This document shows, piece after piece, positions 27,718 to 40,550 of a DNA stretch of 64,000 nucleotides. Origin of the DNA: Spiroplasma_E sp902809815 (GTDB taxonomy: Bacteria > Bacillota_I > Bacilli_A > Mycoplasmatales > VBWQ01); the NCBI RefSeq assembly GCF_964030925.1, contig NZ_OZ034992.1, positions 806,001-870,000 of the forward strand, written 5' to 3'. The number at the start of each line of letters is the position of its first letter. The first letter of the stretch is position 1. Under the pieces are notes generated by a model. That model was given only the letters and a program-made list of their open reading frames with translations, did no database searches and was not told the origin of the DNA. Made by a program: the position numbers and the translations under genes.

Positions 27718-28902
27718 ATGTCAGTACCATTTAATCAAAATTTAGACAATACAGAGAGATTAGTAGAAGCACCAGAATTTATAGAGTTTTTTAAAATTTC
27801 AAATAGTCCATGGGCAAACTTTTTTCCTACTGAAATTGTTGACTCAGTAAATATTGAATTTATTGTTAAAAAACCAAAAAAACCGGAAGTAAAAATTATT
27901 GCTTGGGATGATAAAAGTAAAAGATATGAATTACCATATGTTGATACAGATAAAATTAGTAAAAAAATAACTAAAAAATATCTTGCAGGAGAAATTATTG
28001 CAGATGTAGATTTAAAAGCAAATAATGGACAAAATTTATTAGATAGTATGCAATATGAAGTTGCAAATGATTTAGCAGATAAATTAGCAATTGATGATAC
28101 ACAAGCTATTGCAAAATTTGCTACTAAAATTGATATTGAAGATACAACACCAGTAGGCTATTTAAAATCGATGTTATCTGCTTGAAATACTTTGTTTCAA
28201 TTTAGAAACATTGCAAATAGTAAATTTTTTATTACTAATGGTCTTTATGATAGTTTAGTTTATTTAGCTGATAATAAAGGTTTAATTACCGATAATCAGT
28301 TAGCACAACAATTACGTTTAAATGGAAATAATTTATATGTAAAAGGTGTATTATGTGAAATCGTTCTTGATGACTATATGATTTTTACTAATGATAAAAA
28401 TGAACAACAATTAATGACCTTTATTTTAGCAACACCAAGAGCGATGAAAAGATACATGATAGAAAATACAGTTATTTATGTAGATTTTATTAAAGATGAT
28501 AAAGCAGGAAGAGCATATAAAGTTGCTGGTGAAGTTGTTGGAGAAGCAATACCATATATTTCTAATAATGAAACAACATCAAGATGAATGTTATGTGGAG
28601 TTATTAAAACAGAAAAAAATGATTTAAAAACTAAAATTACAGTTTTAACAACAAATATTACTGCAAATGTTAATAACAATAACAATGAATTAAATACACA
28701 AATAAAAAGTATTAATGAACTTAAATCATTAAATCCAAATTTAACAAATCCAACTATTAAATATTTTAGTGATGCACAAGGAAAAACTAATGTAAGTAAT
28801 CAAAAACAAAAAGCGGGTGACTTATACATAGTTATTTCTTCAAATGTTAATGATTTAAATTATAAAGGTTCAACAAATCCAATTAAAATAACTCTTAAAT
28901 AA
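27718..28902 (+). CDS. Major capsid protein candidate
   Basis: 394 residues. An N-terminal arm and the segments ANNGQNLLDSMQYEVANDLADKLAIDD and ITNGLYDSLVYLADNKGL recall HK97-type capsid proteins (spine helix and P-domain). The last about 95 residues (from LNTQIKSINELKS) look like an Ig-like beta domain, common as a capsid decoration. It follows the scaffold candidate with a good AAAGGAAG ribosome binding site. The first 290 residues are nearly identical in the second phage, while the C-terminal domain varies more. No database check was possible. Confidence 0.5.
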
Positions 28903-28917
28903 AGGAAATTAAATGCC

Positions 28918-30636
28918 ATGCCAATTGGTACAACTAGTACAGCAATACTTTTAAACATAAATAAACCAAAACATACTAGAACAAGTAACCAACAAGAAAA
29001 TAAAAGTTTTTGATGAGAAATTTTAGAAATGATTGGTGTACAAGTAATTGCAGTAGCACTTGCTCCTTTTACTGGCGGATTAAGTGAAAGTGTAGCCCTT
29101 GGATTAGGTGCAAGTGATTTTATTGCAAGTACTATTAATTTTGGTATTTATGCTACAACTGATTTTACTATTAATCAAGTTTATGATTATTTAAAAGGAA
29201 ATGTAACAAAATTAAATACTTTCTTAAATTTATTACCTGCATTTGCTGGACTTAATAAAATTAGTCGTGGTTATCGTACTACTAAATTTATTAAACTAGC
29301 ACAAGAAACTAAAACATTAGAACAAGTTGGTATTAAAGAAGCCAAAAATTTACAAGAAGTTATTAGTCAAGTAAGTGGAAAAGAAATTTTAACAGATAAA
29401 ATTATTGGTAATAAACGTTATTTAATGAATTATAGTTTTACTCCTAATCGTGAAACAGTATTACGAGATTTAGGTTATGTTGCTGAAAGACAATATAAAA
29501 ATAATTTTCAAAAATTAGAAACACAAAAGTTAAAAGAACACTTATTATTACAAAATACATTAATAAAATTAAGTCCACAATTAACTCCTAAATTTAAAAT
29601 TAAAGATATTGAAAAAGCAAATAACTTTTTAAAAAAATTTAATACTGATTTAAAAAAAGTACTATCTATGAATCAGCATGATTGATTAAATTTAGTTCAT
29701 ACAATACATACAGAAAATAGATATGGAAAAACTTTAATTTTAGATTTACAAAAAATTCGTGCTAATGCTATTAAATTTAATTTTAAAAATAATGTTATTC
29801 ATCAACTTGTTTTAAAAGCAAATCAAAGTTTTAAATATTTTGATATTAGATTTTATTTAAAAAAAGGTTTAAATAAATTTTGAAAAGATACACCATATTT
29901 TGAAAAAATAAGAGAAAGTATATATAAATTACAAGAAAAATTTGAAAAGTTAGAAAAACAAGCATTTGAAAAAATTAATAAATTAAAAGAAAAAGTAACT
30001 GATTTATTTACTAGTGCAGAAAAAAGAGCAATTAAACATGCACAATTAATTCCATTAAATTCACCAGTATTTATGGGTTGTAAAATTCAACCTTTGTCAT
30101 TAGATAAATGTGCAATTACCATTTATCATCGCAATCCTAAATATAAACCAATTACAGTTGTTGATAGTATTCTTAAAGCAAAAACTTTTGTTACTCAAAT
30201 ACATCCATTTCATTGATATCGTTGATATAGTGGTTGATACATTGGTTATGGAGTAAATCATAATAAATGATTAAAAGCAATAGCATTTGCTCCGCCAGTT
30301 GTTCAAGAAGTAATTAAAGATAGTTTTAAAGTATATAGAGAAATATTTAGAATAATAAGAACTTATCATAAAGTAGTAAATGTTATTAATAATCCTATTG
30401 AAAATATTAACAAATCATTTAAAAATGTTGGTTTAAAATTTTCAGTAAATACTTTATTTGGTACTGGATTATTACATCATTTAGAAAAGTTTGCATATAG
30501 TCAAGTTGTAGCAAAAAGTAAGAAAAAAATAAAAAAAGGCAAAAATAAAATACAAAAAGAAATTGAACATATAACACATAAAAAAACAAAAAAACATACT
30601 CATCATTATAAACAAGCATTTTTTAAGGAATGATAA
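28918..30636 (+). CDS. Large phage structural protein with hydrophobic N-terminus
   Basis: 572 residues. A Gly/Ala-rich hydrophobic region near residues 38-75 (MIGVQVIAVALAPFTGGLSE…) is followed by long basic helices and a Lys/His-rich C-terminus (KKKIKKGKNKIQKE…KKHTHHYK). Such amphipathic-plus-basic proteins are often internal or DNA-ejection proteins of short-tailed phages. I chose the ATG at 28918, in frame and after AAAGGAA, over the out-of-frame ATG at 28913. The homologue in the second phage is broken by a frameshift and an IS. Confidence 0.5.
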
Positions 30637-30639
30637 ATT

Positions 30640-32946
30640 ATGATTAATAAACTTTGAACTGATGTCAGTCTTGAAAATTATAATAACTGATATCCATTAA
30701 CTGGAAAAATTACAGAAACACCACAGCAATATATAAAAACATGACCAAATGTTAATGATTGATTTAAAACTTTTGCTATTCGCGCGCAAAATGATATTAA
30801 TGCTTATCTTGATTTTATTTTATCTAAATTTCCTTTTGATAGTTTTAAAGATGAATTAATTAAAGAAACATTAAGAGATATGGTTTATGTTATGGTTGAA
30901 CATTGAGTATTTAATCGTACACCAATTGAATTTAATGTTGATGCTACTATTCAATTTAATAATGGTACTCAATTTAGTGCAAATAGTACTCCTACGATTA
31001 ATGTTTGAGATTTAGCACCTAGTAGAATGAAAATATGAGCAAGATTAACAGAATTAAAACAAATATTTTCAAGTTATAATGATGATGAAATAGATGTTGA
31101 AAAAATTGACTTAAAAGCATTTTATACTAGAAATCAAGTTGATGAATTAATTGAACAACAAAAAGAATTTACATTATCAAAACAAATTAAATTATATGAT
31201 GATTTAGTTGATGATAATGAAAATGAAATATATAGAGGTCCTGTTAGTAAATTTATTAATAAAGGTTATGTTGCAACAGATTATGATAAAGAAACTGAAA
31301 CAATGATTTTAGATTGACCTGATGAAATTGGAACATTACCACCCGAAGCATTACAAAATAATCCACAAATTGGTGATTATACACATGCACCAACTTGTGA
31401 TTTTTCTGCTAAACAACAAAAACGAATTACTACAAATGAAAATGAAATTACCAAATTAAATAATGAATTAATTAAAGCAAATGAAAATATTAATGATGTT
31501 AAAAATAATTGATTTAATATTGAAACTAGTCCCTTATGAAAAAAAGTTGAAAATAATAATATTGAAACATTTAAATGATATTTTATTAAAATCAGTTATC
31601 AATATTCAACAGAAAATAACTTTATGAAATTTTATAAAGTAATTAAAATTTATTTAAATAATATTTTTCATGAATTTGAATTGTTAAATGTTGATTCCAT
31701 GACTTATAAAGAACAAATACAAAATAAAAATATTTTAAATATTGGAACTATTTACTATAACAATAGAAATAAAACATTTAGTGGTGGCGGTAATTCTTAT
31801 CCTGAACGTGGAAAAATTAATTTAATTGGTGATATACAAGAAATATATCAATATATAGGAAAAGGTACACCAACTGAATTTATAGCAGAAGAAGGTACTG
31901 AACATGATTATTATACAAAAATAGAAACTAATAATTTATTAGATAAAAAACAAGATAAGTTAATTGCTGGTGAAAATATTAAAATTGATGAAAATAATAA
32001 AATTAGTGTTACTGGTGGTAAAGTAGATTTATCTGATTATTATAAAAAAGAAGAAGTAGATAAAAAATTAGAAGATACAAAAGCACAATTTCCTATTGCA
32101 TTTCAATTAAATGCTGTTGGTCAAGAAATTTCTAATTTAGAAACTACTAATAAAACTATTATTGGTGCTGTTAATGAAATAAATAAAAAACAAGTTAAAG
32201 AAAATTGAAAAGTAATAGGTAAAAGTATAAATAATCGTAAATATGGTGATTTTAATCTTGCTTTTAATACTCTTTATAGAGTAATTATTACATGGGAATC
32301 TCCACCATTTCATCAAGTAAATACAAGAATAACAGTAGAATTTAAAACAGGTAATTATTTAGGTGGAATACATGGAAGTAAAATATTTCTTACAAAAGGT
32401 TTAATTAATAATGAAGAAGGTATTTTATATTTACAATTATTAGATATTAATAAATGACAATTAATTTTAGAAGGTGGAAATGAAAAATATGCAAATATTT
32501 TTTCATTAGAAGAATTACAAAATACAGTTAAAGTAGATATTATTCAACCTATAAAAATTACAAGTCATACTTTAAAAATAAATGAATTAAAAAATAATGA
32601 GATTAATATTGAATTACCAAATACTCCAACACCAAATCCAAATATTTCACAATGAAAAGAAGTAGGAACAAAAGTTAATATAAATCATATTAAATATACT
32701 TTTAAATCAAATACTAAATATAAAATTTATTATAATTTTGAAAACCAATTCAGTAGTAAAAAAATTGCTTTTATTTGTAAAGAATTTTTATATGGTGAAT
32801 TAAATAAAGAGGTTCAAACTTTGGATTGAGATAATATTAATGGTAGAATAATGCTTTCTTTACAAATGCAGAATGATACAATTGCTATTATTAGTGACCC
32901 TGCAAGATTTGGCCAACTTTTAAAATTAGAAGAATTACAGGAATAA
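30640..32946 (+). CDS. Tail-fibre / receptor-binding protein
   Basis: 768 residues. The first about 150 residues (NWYPLTGKITETPQQYIKTWPNVNDW…) look like a virion-attachment domain. The middle has coiled coils and the fibre motif VDLSDYYKKEEVDKKL plus GGGNSYPERGKINLIGD, typical of trimeric tail fibres. The end is beta-rich. The C-terminal tip differs strongly from its counterpart at 44912-48289 while flanks are conserved, as expected for host-receptor recognition. Very many UGA/Trp codons. Confidence 0.55.
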
Positions 32947-32950
32947 TATT

Positions 32951-33073
32951 ATGTTTTTTAAAATTATAAAGATTATTTTAGGTTTAATTGGAGTAATTTT
33001 ATCATCAGCAATAGCGGGTTTAATTATATTTATTATTGTAAAAATAATATTAAAAATTAATCAAATATTTTAG
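32951..33073 (+). CDS. Tiny membrane protein, holin candidate
   Basis: 40 residues, nearly all hydrophobic (KIILGLIGVILSSAIAGLIIFIIVKIIL). Four bases after the fibre gene. Conserved at 44785-44907. Holin or membrane pilot is a guess from size and context. Confidence 0.4.
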   Translation: MFFKIIKIILGLIGVILSSAIAGLIIFIIVKIILKINQIF

Positions 33074-33089
33074 AAAGGTGGTGAATATT

Positions 33090-34331
33090 ATGTTAGGTAG
33101 ATTTTTTAGAAAAGATAAAAGTAATATTAGTGATAATCAAAATGAAAAAGTAAAATTTTTAACTAATAAAAATAAAAGTACTCATGCTTCAATTTTAAAT
33201 TATTTTGGTTTTAATGATTTTAACCATGAAACTTATTTCACTGATTTTGTAGCAGAAAATAATGCTAATTTATATAATGCTCCATTAGAAATTAATAATG
33301 AAACTATTAAACAGTATCTAATTCAACAAGAATTTTATAGAAAAAATTGAAATTCTATTTTTAAATTAAGTAAATTAGGAATTAGTGGTTATTTAATTTA
33401 TATTGCAAATGATAATTTATATTTTCAAGTAGTAGATATACAACAAAGAGTTTATGATATTACTGGTAAATTAATTCAATGTACTATTTTTTATGATAAT
33501 TATGAACAAAATGCACAAACTGTAAGATTATTTGAAGTTTATACACTAAATAATGAACAAGTAACTATTAATCGTGCAATTTATAGTATTAGTGATAATA
33601 AAAAACAATTTCCATTAGATTTTAAATCATTTATTAATAATCCTAATTTATTACAAGAACAAACATTAAATATTAATTATATACCAATAGTAATTATGCG
33701 AAATAAAGCAAATGAATTAGCAGATTGTGATAAAGTAATGGATAAAATTAAAGCATTAGATGTTATTTATGAACAAATAGTTTTAGATACTATTTTAAAC
33801 TCACCAAAGTTTATTTTTAGTCAAACTTATGGTAATGTTCAATCAACATTAGAAGAAGCAGTAAGAACATTAGTTACTAAAAATTACATATTTAAAAGTG
33901 GTGGAGATAATAATGAACAAAACGAAAATATCAATATGACAAATAGTAATTTTAAAGGTAAAAATTTAACTGATATATATGATTGAAATGTTAATGAAAT
34001 ATTTAAACGTTGTGGTATTCATATACCAAGTCAAAAGAAATCTGCACAACAATCAGTTCCCGAAAGTACAGCAGTAAATATTTCAACCATTAATTATATT
34101 GAACAAAAATTATGACAATTTAATATTGATATTCTTAAATTTATTCAAATATTAGTACGTTTAGATAAAGATTTATTAAATAGTAAAACATTTAATATTA
34201 ATGATGAACAAGAAATTAATAATTTAACTGTTAAATTAAAATTATTTAATCCCGAAAATAACCAATTAATAGGAGAGAACAATGGAAAACAACAACAAAC
34301 CACAAACGAAGTTTCCACAGAAACAAACTAA
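33090..34331 (+). CDS. Portal / upper-collar protein candidate
   Basis: 413 residues starting MLGRFFRKDKSNISDN. The mixed alpha/beta core contains YLIYIANDNLYFQVVDIQQRVYDITGKL, the helical stretch LADCDKVMDKIKALDVIYEQ and a disordered Gln/Asn-rich C-terminus. Size, position after the fibre block and a disordered tail fit a portal (connector), but no signature is certain. GTG at 33078 is in frame, but AAAGGTGG places the start at ATG 33090. Overlaps the next gene by 50 bases. Confidence 0.35.
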
Positions 34332-36312
34332 ATTAAATCAAGCAGAAGTAGAAAATGATTATTTAATTGATAATATTCCTTATGACTTTACTAATATGAT
34401 GGGTGCTACTAGTGACCCAGATATTAATAGAGCATACGATGAATTTAAAAAAAGAACAATTTATATTTATGAAATTGAACGTTTATTTAAAAATAATGAA
34501 AATAATAGTTTAAGATTTTCAGCAAATACTATTAAAATAGGTTTTATTGATATTGATAAAGTATTAAAAACTACTGCTGCTGAAACATCTGATTTTACTA
34601 TGCAATTAAATCAAAGAGCAAGTACAAATATTAATGATAATACAATTGAATATAGTATGACTGATATTAAAAATTTAATATTTCAAGAAATAAATTTATT
34701 AAATCAATTTAAGTTATATGCTGTATCTATTAATGAACCATTAACTGAAAATAATATTGATAATTTATATATCATTAATAATTATTCACAACCTTATCAA
34801 AATCCAAAAACAAGAAGTACTAAAAGTATTACTATTATTAAAATTAAAGATTTTAAAACAAGAGATGGTTATCCAATTATTATTAAATTACAAAAACCAT
34901 TAGACAAAGATACCAAAGTAATTGGTTTAAAAATTAAAGCACCTAGAAGCATGATTTTTGGCAATATAAAGGTACTTGGTGAAGTTGACAATATGGAAGT
35001 ATACCCAAAGTTATTTGTTAAAGATAAGATAGCATTTCCACTGTTATCAATGCCTATTGAAACTCAACCAAAAGTTAGAATATTACAACAATGATTTAGT
35101 GAACAAATACTGCCTTGAAATTTAGCAAAGCAATTTATTGGACAAGAAAAATCAGTTTTAGATTTGATTAAAATTAGTACTGGAACTGAAACAAGAAGAG
35201 AAGTTATTAAAAACGCAAGAGTTACACATACTTGATTAGGATATGAAATGGGAACTGTTTGAGATGGTAAGTGACCATTAAAAAAACAAAAAGAATTAAA
35301 AGATAAAGAAGTTTGAAATTTTGCGGGTGAAAGTCAATTTTATCAATATGTTGCAACTAATAATAGATTTGATGATATTGAAATTGAAATAAAAGATGCA
35401 CCAACTAATGACAGTTTACAAAAACTATTATTAGATATGCTAAGTTACACATATAACTACAATAGAAATTTTGAAGGAGCAACATACCAAGAAAAGAATG
35501 GTAAACCATTAAATAATATAGCGAAATTACGTGAAAAATTTGAAGGACAAAAACCAGAAGATGTTATTACTAATTTATTTAAACAATGAAAATTAGATTA
35601 TCCAAACTATATTAATTTAAAACAAGTAAGAATTTTCAAACAAATATTTATTATGTTATCGGAATATATTTATTCAATATTATCAATTAATAAAGGTTTA
35701 AATGATGATAATAAAATTTTATTACCTTATTATTTTGAATTAAAATCAAGCCCAATACATCCTACACCTGATGAAATTTGAAGATTTAAAGATGTAAAAG
35801 TAATATTAAAATCTTCATATTTTGATTTTACAGATATAAATAATATTAAACTAAAAAATAATGATATTAGTCAAAATGAATTATTTAAATTAGACGATAA
35901 TCAATTTAATTGATTATCTATTACAAATGAATTAGAAACTAATAACATACCTTCATTAATTCCTGCTGATTGAACATTAGGTAATGGTGAATATGGAAAA
36001 TATTTCACAAGAACAATTATTGAAAAAATAAAAATTGAAAATGCTTTAAATTTATATGGTTCAAATAAATCGCAATTATTTTCTAAATTAGAATTTTATA
36101 AAGAAATATCGGAAATTGATAATGATAATAAATTTGAATTACAAGTTGAAAATCCGATTAATAATTTAAATCGGATTGAAATAAGTGGTATTTTTGGTGC
36201 TGGAAATTATGATTTAATTTTAGTAACAGATAAACAAGAAATAAACTTACAAAATATTAATTTATTTGATAAATATAATGAAAATGTTTCTTATATAAAT
36301 TTAGAAATTTAA
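34282..36312 (+). CDS. Large collar/tail protein candidate
   Basis: 676 residues. Pro/Gln-rich N-terminus, then an alpha/beta body (MGATSDPDINRAYDEFKKRTIYIYEIERLF…) and a beta-rich C-terminal third. Last of the structural genes. AGGAGAG precedes the ATG, inside the end of the previous gene. Its stop overlaps by a few bases the stop of the opposing gene at 36309. The homologue at 41547-43572 has diverged in its C-terminal half and carries a frameshift. Exact role unknown. Confidence 0.4.
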
Positions 36313-36605
36313 TTATCAAAATATCCATCAGGATAAATACCATCTCATTTTATATCAGTTGTTAAAGGTTTTTTTATACCAAAAGATAAATTTATTTTAT
36401 ATTTATCATTAGTTTTTGTTGCTCATATAGTTGTCCCAGCCCCCCCTCAGTAGACTGTATAGTCATGTCCTAAAAATGATTGATAACCATTAGTTTGATT
36501 ATGTGCTATTGAACCAATTATTAAACCAGTTATTCCACTTACTGCACCAGTTAGTGCTAATGCTAATGTTATTTTACTTAAATTTGTTTTTATTCATGTT
36601 TTCAT
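36309..36605 (-). CDS. Membrane cargo protein, shortened form
   Basis: 98 residues: a membrane helix near the N-terminus (ITLALALTGAVSGITGLIIGS) and a conserved outer part (SFLGHDYTVYWGGAGTTIW…IYPDGYFDN). Compared with 41200-41550 it lacks about 27 N-terminal residues. It uses the leader, ribosome binding site and ATG that precede the DUF3761-like gene in the other phage, so a deletion fused the two. It is transcribed against the structural genes from its own promoter, like phage moron genes (lysogenic conversion or superinfection exclusion). Confidence 0.55.
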
Positions 36606-36642
36606 ATTAAATTACTCCTTTTTTCCTTGATTTTACTTTTAA

Positions 36643-36670
36643 ATTGTACTATTTTTGATTATTTTTACAA
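36643..36670 (-). promoter_or_regulatory. Promoter of opposing cargo gene
   Basis: On the minus strand TTGTAA (36670-36665) and TACAAT (36648-36643) with a 16-base spacer. Same arrangement near 40940-40975 in the other phage. Confidence 0.5.
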
Positions 36671-36691
36671 GTATGCTTTTAAATGCAAAAT

Positions 36692-36712
36692 AACGCCTAA
36701 ATTAAAGGCGTT
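36692..36712. terminator. Hairpin between cargo and transposase units
   Basis: AACGCCT / AGGCGTT stem with T-rich flanks, conserved in the other phage (about 40908-40930). Separates divergent transcription units. The remaining 36713-36895 is AT-rich with a TATAAT at 36817-36822 that may drive the transposase. Confidence 0.55.
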
Positions 36713-36895
36713 TATTTTATGAGACCTTATACTATTAATTATATTGAAATTGTTTATTATATTTTAAATATGAAAGTGGTTTTTTTATTTAATTTTAAAT
36801 TACACTTATATATTTATATAATAAACAAGTAAATTAATATTTTAAATTATTTACAATAAATTTTGATTTTTTTAAAATAGTTAGGAGAAGTAAAT

Positions 36896-38026
36896 TTGAA
36901 TTTTAATTATAAATGAAATTTTAGAGAACAAAATGCAAAAATTGATAAATTAGTTTTAAAACATATAACAAATAAATGAGAAAAAATAGATTGAAGAATA
37001 AAAAATACAAGAGATAAAAAGAAATATAAAATTGTTGATTATCAATATCGAATGAGAAAAACTATACATGGATTAGTAACTTATAAAAGAAGAATTTATG
37101 AATACTTTGATGAAAAATTGCAAAAATGAGTTCGTATTTGTTTAGTTGATGAAATACTAGAACTGCCAAAATATAAAAGAATAGGTGAAGATATTGAACA
37201 AACTATTATTGAATATTTTGCTGATGGAAAAAGATACAGAGATATTTGAGATATTATAAAAAAAGCAAATATTAGTCTTAGTTCTATTCATAGAGTTTTT
37301 AAAAATTTAGAAGTAATTGAAGCAAATCCAGTAAAAGTAAAGTTAGAAAAAAATCAGCCTATTTTTGTTGCTATTGATGATGGTCACCGAAAATTTTGAA
37401 ATTTTAAACGTAAAGGTACAAAACATTCTATGCGATTAATAGTAACATATACAGATAATATTAATCATAAAGTACAAAATAAAAGAGTAAAGGCAATAAT
37501 AAGACCAACAAAAACAGCAATTGGTGTTAAAAAAACTGCTGAATTTGTTAAAGAACATTGTCAAAAATTTTATGAAAACATTGAACAAGCAAAAATTATT
37601 ATTTGTGGTGATAGTGCAGGATGAATTAAAGAAGTTGCTGATTATTTAGGTGCACAGTTTGTTTTAGATAAATTCCATTTAATTAGAACATTATATCTTG
37701 GAATAATGGCGGGAAATAAAGGAAAATATTTAAAAGAATATAATTACTGTAAAAATTTAATTAATAATGGTCAATATGAACAATTAATTGATTATTTATA
37801 TAAAGAATTAGATAATCATAAAAAATTAAAGAAAAAATATTTTAAAAATAATAAACAAGGTATTGAAAATCAAGGTGCAAAATGAAATATTGGTTGCTTT
37901 ACTGAAACTAATATTTGACATGTTTTAAAAGAAATGCTTGGTAATAGAACTTATAATATTTCAATTTATATTAAAATGGTTATTTTTAAATGTAATAAGA
38001 TAAATACAGAGATACAATTATTATAG
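36896..38026 (+). CDS. UPF0236/ISLre2-type DDE transposase of the phage
   Basis: 376 residues from a TTG start preceded by TTAGGAGAAG. A helix-turn-helix-like region spans about residues 100-145 (DIEQTIIEYFADGKRYRDIWDIIKKANISLSSIHRVF). Acidic residues in the expected order are Asp161/162 (VAIDDGHRKFW), Asp239 (CGDSAGWIKEVADYLGAQFVLDKFH) and Glu337 (FTETNIWHVLKEMLGNR). This matches ISLre2-family transposases, where GDGAxWI and ExxxxHVL motifs are typical. It lies inside the phage termini in both copies, so it is likely the phage's own integration and replication enzyme. An IS5-type insertion hits the native stop codon but restores a stop (TAG), so the protein is intact. Confidence 0.75.
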
Positions 38027-38474
38027 GACATATTCCGTAATTAAATTTAATTAATTGTCAATAAAATTGTTTTAAAACTATTTAGTGTTATTGAATATAG
38101 AAATAAATATTTTTTGAAAAAATAGTTTAAAAAATGAGTTTACATTTTAAACAAAAAATTGTTAATAATATTTTTATATTAACTCGATAAAAATTTAAAT
38201 TTTAAAAAAATATTTTTAATATTTTTTTTATTTTAATGGTTTTATTTTATTAAAAATTTCACAAAGTAAGTTAAATCTTAAGTACATAAGTCTAAATTTA
38301 GATTTTCTACATTTATTTACTAAAATTTTGAATCTTTTCAATCAAGCAAAGACATGTTCAACTTTAATTCTAATTTTAGATACAATCTTATTGTATTTTC
38401 TTTCTTGTTTAGTTAATTTTTTATTTTTAGTTCTTTTAATTGGTATTATTGTATTTTTATAAATATTTTGTATA

Positions 38475-39604
38475 GCCACTTAGCCCTTTTTACTAGACCA
38501 TTAATTTAAAAAACCTGAATGTATTCTAAAAACAATTGTGTTATATAATTAACACTAATTTTAACCTGAAAGGATTTTTATTAATGGATAAAATTAAACA
38601 AATAGCATTAGTAATTAACAAATTAAATATCAAAGAAAAAATTAAAATTATTGATGATTGTAAAAATCAATATTCAATTAGAAACCTATGTCAATATCTT
38701 CAATTAAACAGATCAACATATTACTTTTTAAAAAATAAACAAAAACCTATTAAAAAAGAAGAAAATCATATTATTAAATGCAATCATAAATATCAAAAAA
38801 TATGCCAACTTTTAATCGAATTTCATTCTACAAGAAAAGGCAGAATTTATGGATATTTAAGAATTTTTTCAGCTTTTAAAGAGTGATTAAAACAAGAAAA
38901 AAATATCATTTTAAATATAGAATTATCAATAAAACAAATGCGAAAAATTATGAAAGAACACAATATTCAAGGATTAAAACAAACTAAAAATAACTATCCT
39001 AAAAACAAAAAAAATCCAAATAAGTGAATACCTACAATGGATAAAGTAAACAAAGATTATAAAAGTACAACCTCTTCAAATCAAATTTGATCAATGGACA
39101 CTAAACAAATAAATACTAAAGAAGGATGATTATATCTTTTTGTAATTATTGATTTTTATTCAAATAATGTTGTTAGTTATAATATTGCTCCTAATAAATC
39201 ATATCAGGATTTAATTCTTCCTGCTCTTGAAAAAATCAACAAACAATTTTCTTGAAATCAAGTAAAAAATGTTATTTTACATTCAGATAACGCCAACGAA
39301 TTTTATTGTCAGGATATCACAAAATGAGCAGAGGATAAACAAATAATTTTAAGCAAAAAACAACCTTATGATATTGGTGGTAATGTATTATCTGAAAACT
39401 GATTTTCTCATTTATCTCAAGAATGACTACCTAAAGGATCAAATCAATATTTATCCATCAATGAAGCTATAAATGATGTAAATCAATATGTTATGTTTTA
39501 TAATTATGAAAGAATACATTCTAAATTTCTAAAACCACCAATTTTACAAATTAAAATTTAGAATTTTATATCAAAAATGGTCCAGTAATTAAGGGCCAAC
39601 CACC
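38475..39604 (+). mobile_element. IS3-type element, full copy 4
   Basis: 1130 bp from GCCACTTAGCCC to GGGCCAACCACC. Its insertion site is proven by comparison with the intact IS5-type copy: GTATA / IS / ATACC versus GTATACC, so the duplication is ATA. Confidence 0.9.
38584..39561 (+). CDS. IS3-family transposase
   Basis: 325 residues, intact, DDE residues Asp172, Asp235 and Glu271. Protein identical to the other full copies. Confidence 0.85.
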
Positions 39605-39791
39605 ATACCTTGATATCCTAAATCACCAATAATTATTGTTTTTTCTGAAAATTCAAGATTTGAATTTTTTAATATTTGAAAATCATGCACTTTACCATTA
39701 TCAGCAAAAATATCAACAATTTTTTTATTAAAAAAATCATATACAATTTGAAATTTTATAGAATACATTCAACTTTTACCAGAAAAATATT

Positions 39792-40214
39792 CTAACTGTA
39801 GTTTTTTTTAGTTGGTCTTTCAATTTCAATCTCAGTTGAATCAATTAAATAAAATTGAAATTCATTTGAATTTTCTTGTTTTTTATCAATTTTTAATTTA
39901 TATCTTTCTTTTAAAAATTGGTAATCTTTGTGGTTACTAAGTTTATTTTCTACTCAAGTAATATTTCGAAAACAACTTGATGGGCTCATTTTAGATTTAA
40001 TACTCATTTGAAAAAAAGTATAATATTCTTTTCAGTATAATAAAGTCATCATTAATCTTTCTTCTACTGAAAGTTTATTTTTTCGACCTTTATTTTTTTC
40101 TAATTTTTCTATTTCAATTAATTTTTCTAACATTTCATTAAAATGAAAACGTTTTATACCAAAATATCTGTAAAATTCTTCATTTTTTAATTTTTTTAAA
40201 TTTTCAAAAATCAT
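39792..40214 (-). CDS. IS5-type OrfA
   Basis: 140 residues to the TAG at 39792 (MIFENLKKLKNEEFYRYFG…). It contains an HTH-like N-terminus and the first catalytic Asp (YLIDSTEIEIERP). The slippery run before the stop allows -1 shift into OrfB, but OrfB is broken in this copy. A GTG at 40226 is an alternative start. Confidence 0.65.
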
Positions 40215-40362
40215 TTTTATCAACACTTTTCTAAATTTATTGTTAATAACAAAATTATAAAATAAATTTTAAAATTATTAATTGACTTTTAAAAAATTTA
40301 ATTACGGAATATGTCTATAAATTAAAATTTAACTTTTTTTTAAAAATCAAAATAGAATAAAA

Positions 40363-40385
40363 CTTATTAAATGTGTTTTAATAAG
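40363..40385 (+). terminator. Terminator-like hairpin behind phage transposase
   Basis: CTTATTAAA / TTTAATAAG followed by AATTTTT. Before the IS insertion it lay about 45 bases after the transposase stop. Nothing else is seen in 40317-40550. Confidence 0.45.
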
Positions 40386-40550
40386 AATTTTTGTTGTGTA
40401 TAAATATTAAATTTATTTTTTAATTTTTTAGTAATTTTTAAAAATAAGTATTTTAGTTGCATTTAAGTTAAAAAAATTATATTATTTAAATACAATTTCA
40501 TAAAAATCCTAATTATTTCTTGTCTAACATAATAATAAGACTATATGAAT

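Larger units (their letters stand above)
38228..39830 (-). pseudogene. IS5-type OrfB, split by IS3 copy 4
   Basis: The -1-frame part of the transposase, normally translated by frameshifting from OrfA. It is cut between 38474 and 39605 by the IS3 element with an ATA duplication. The second copy, at 48800, shows the uninterrupted sequence GTATACCTTG at the site. Confidence 0.75.
38026..40316 (-). mobile_element. IS5-type element A, interrupted by IS3 copy 4
   Basis: Ends GGACATATTCCG and, inverted, AGACATATTCCG, flanked by ATA on each side (38023-38025 and 40317-40319). It equals the 1162-bp element at 48598 minus a 4-bp TTAA indel, once the IS3 insertion (1130 bp plus ATA) is removed. Confidence 0.85.

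Noticed and set aside
28913..28950. ATG at 28913 as start of the large structural protein
   Set aside because: It is in another frame and stops after 13 codons; the ATG at 28918 opens the long frame.
30419..30619. Hydrophobic minus-strand frame (also 48310-48510 on plus)
   Set aside because: Antisense of the Lys-rich C-terminus of the large structural protein; Lys codons read as Phe/Leu on the other strand.
36896..38026. Stand-alone ISLre2 element adjacent to the phage
   Set aside because: No terminal repeat is found between the transposase gene and the phage genes in either copy, whereas matching repeats enclose the whole unit.
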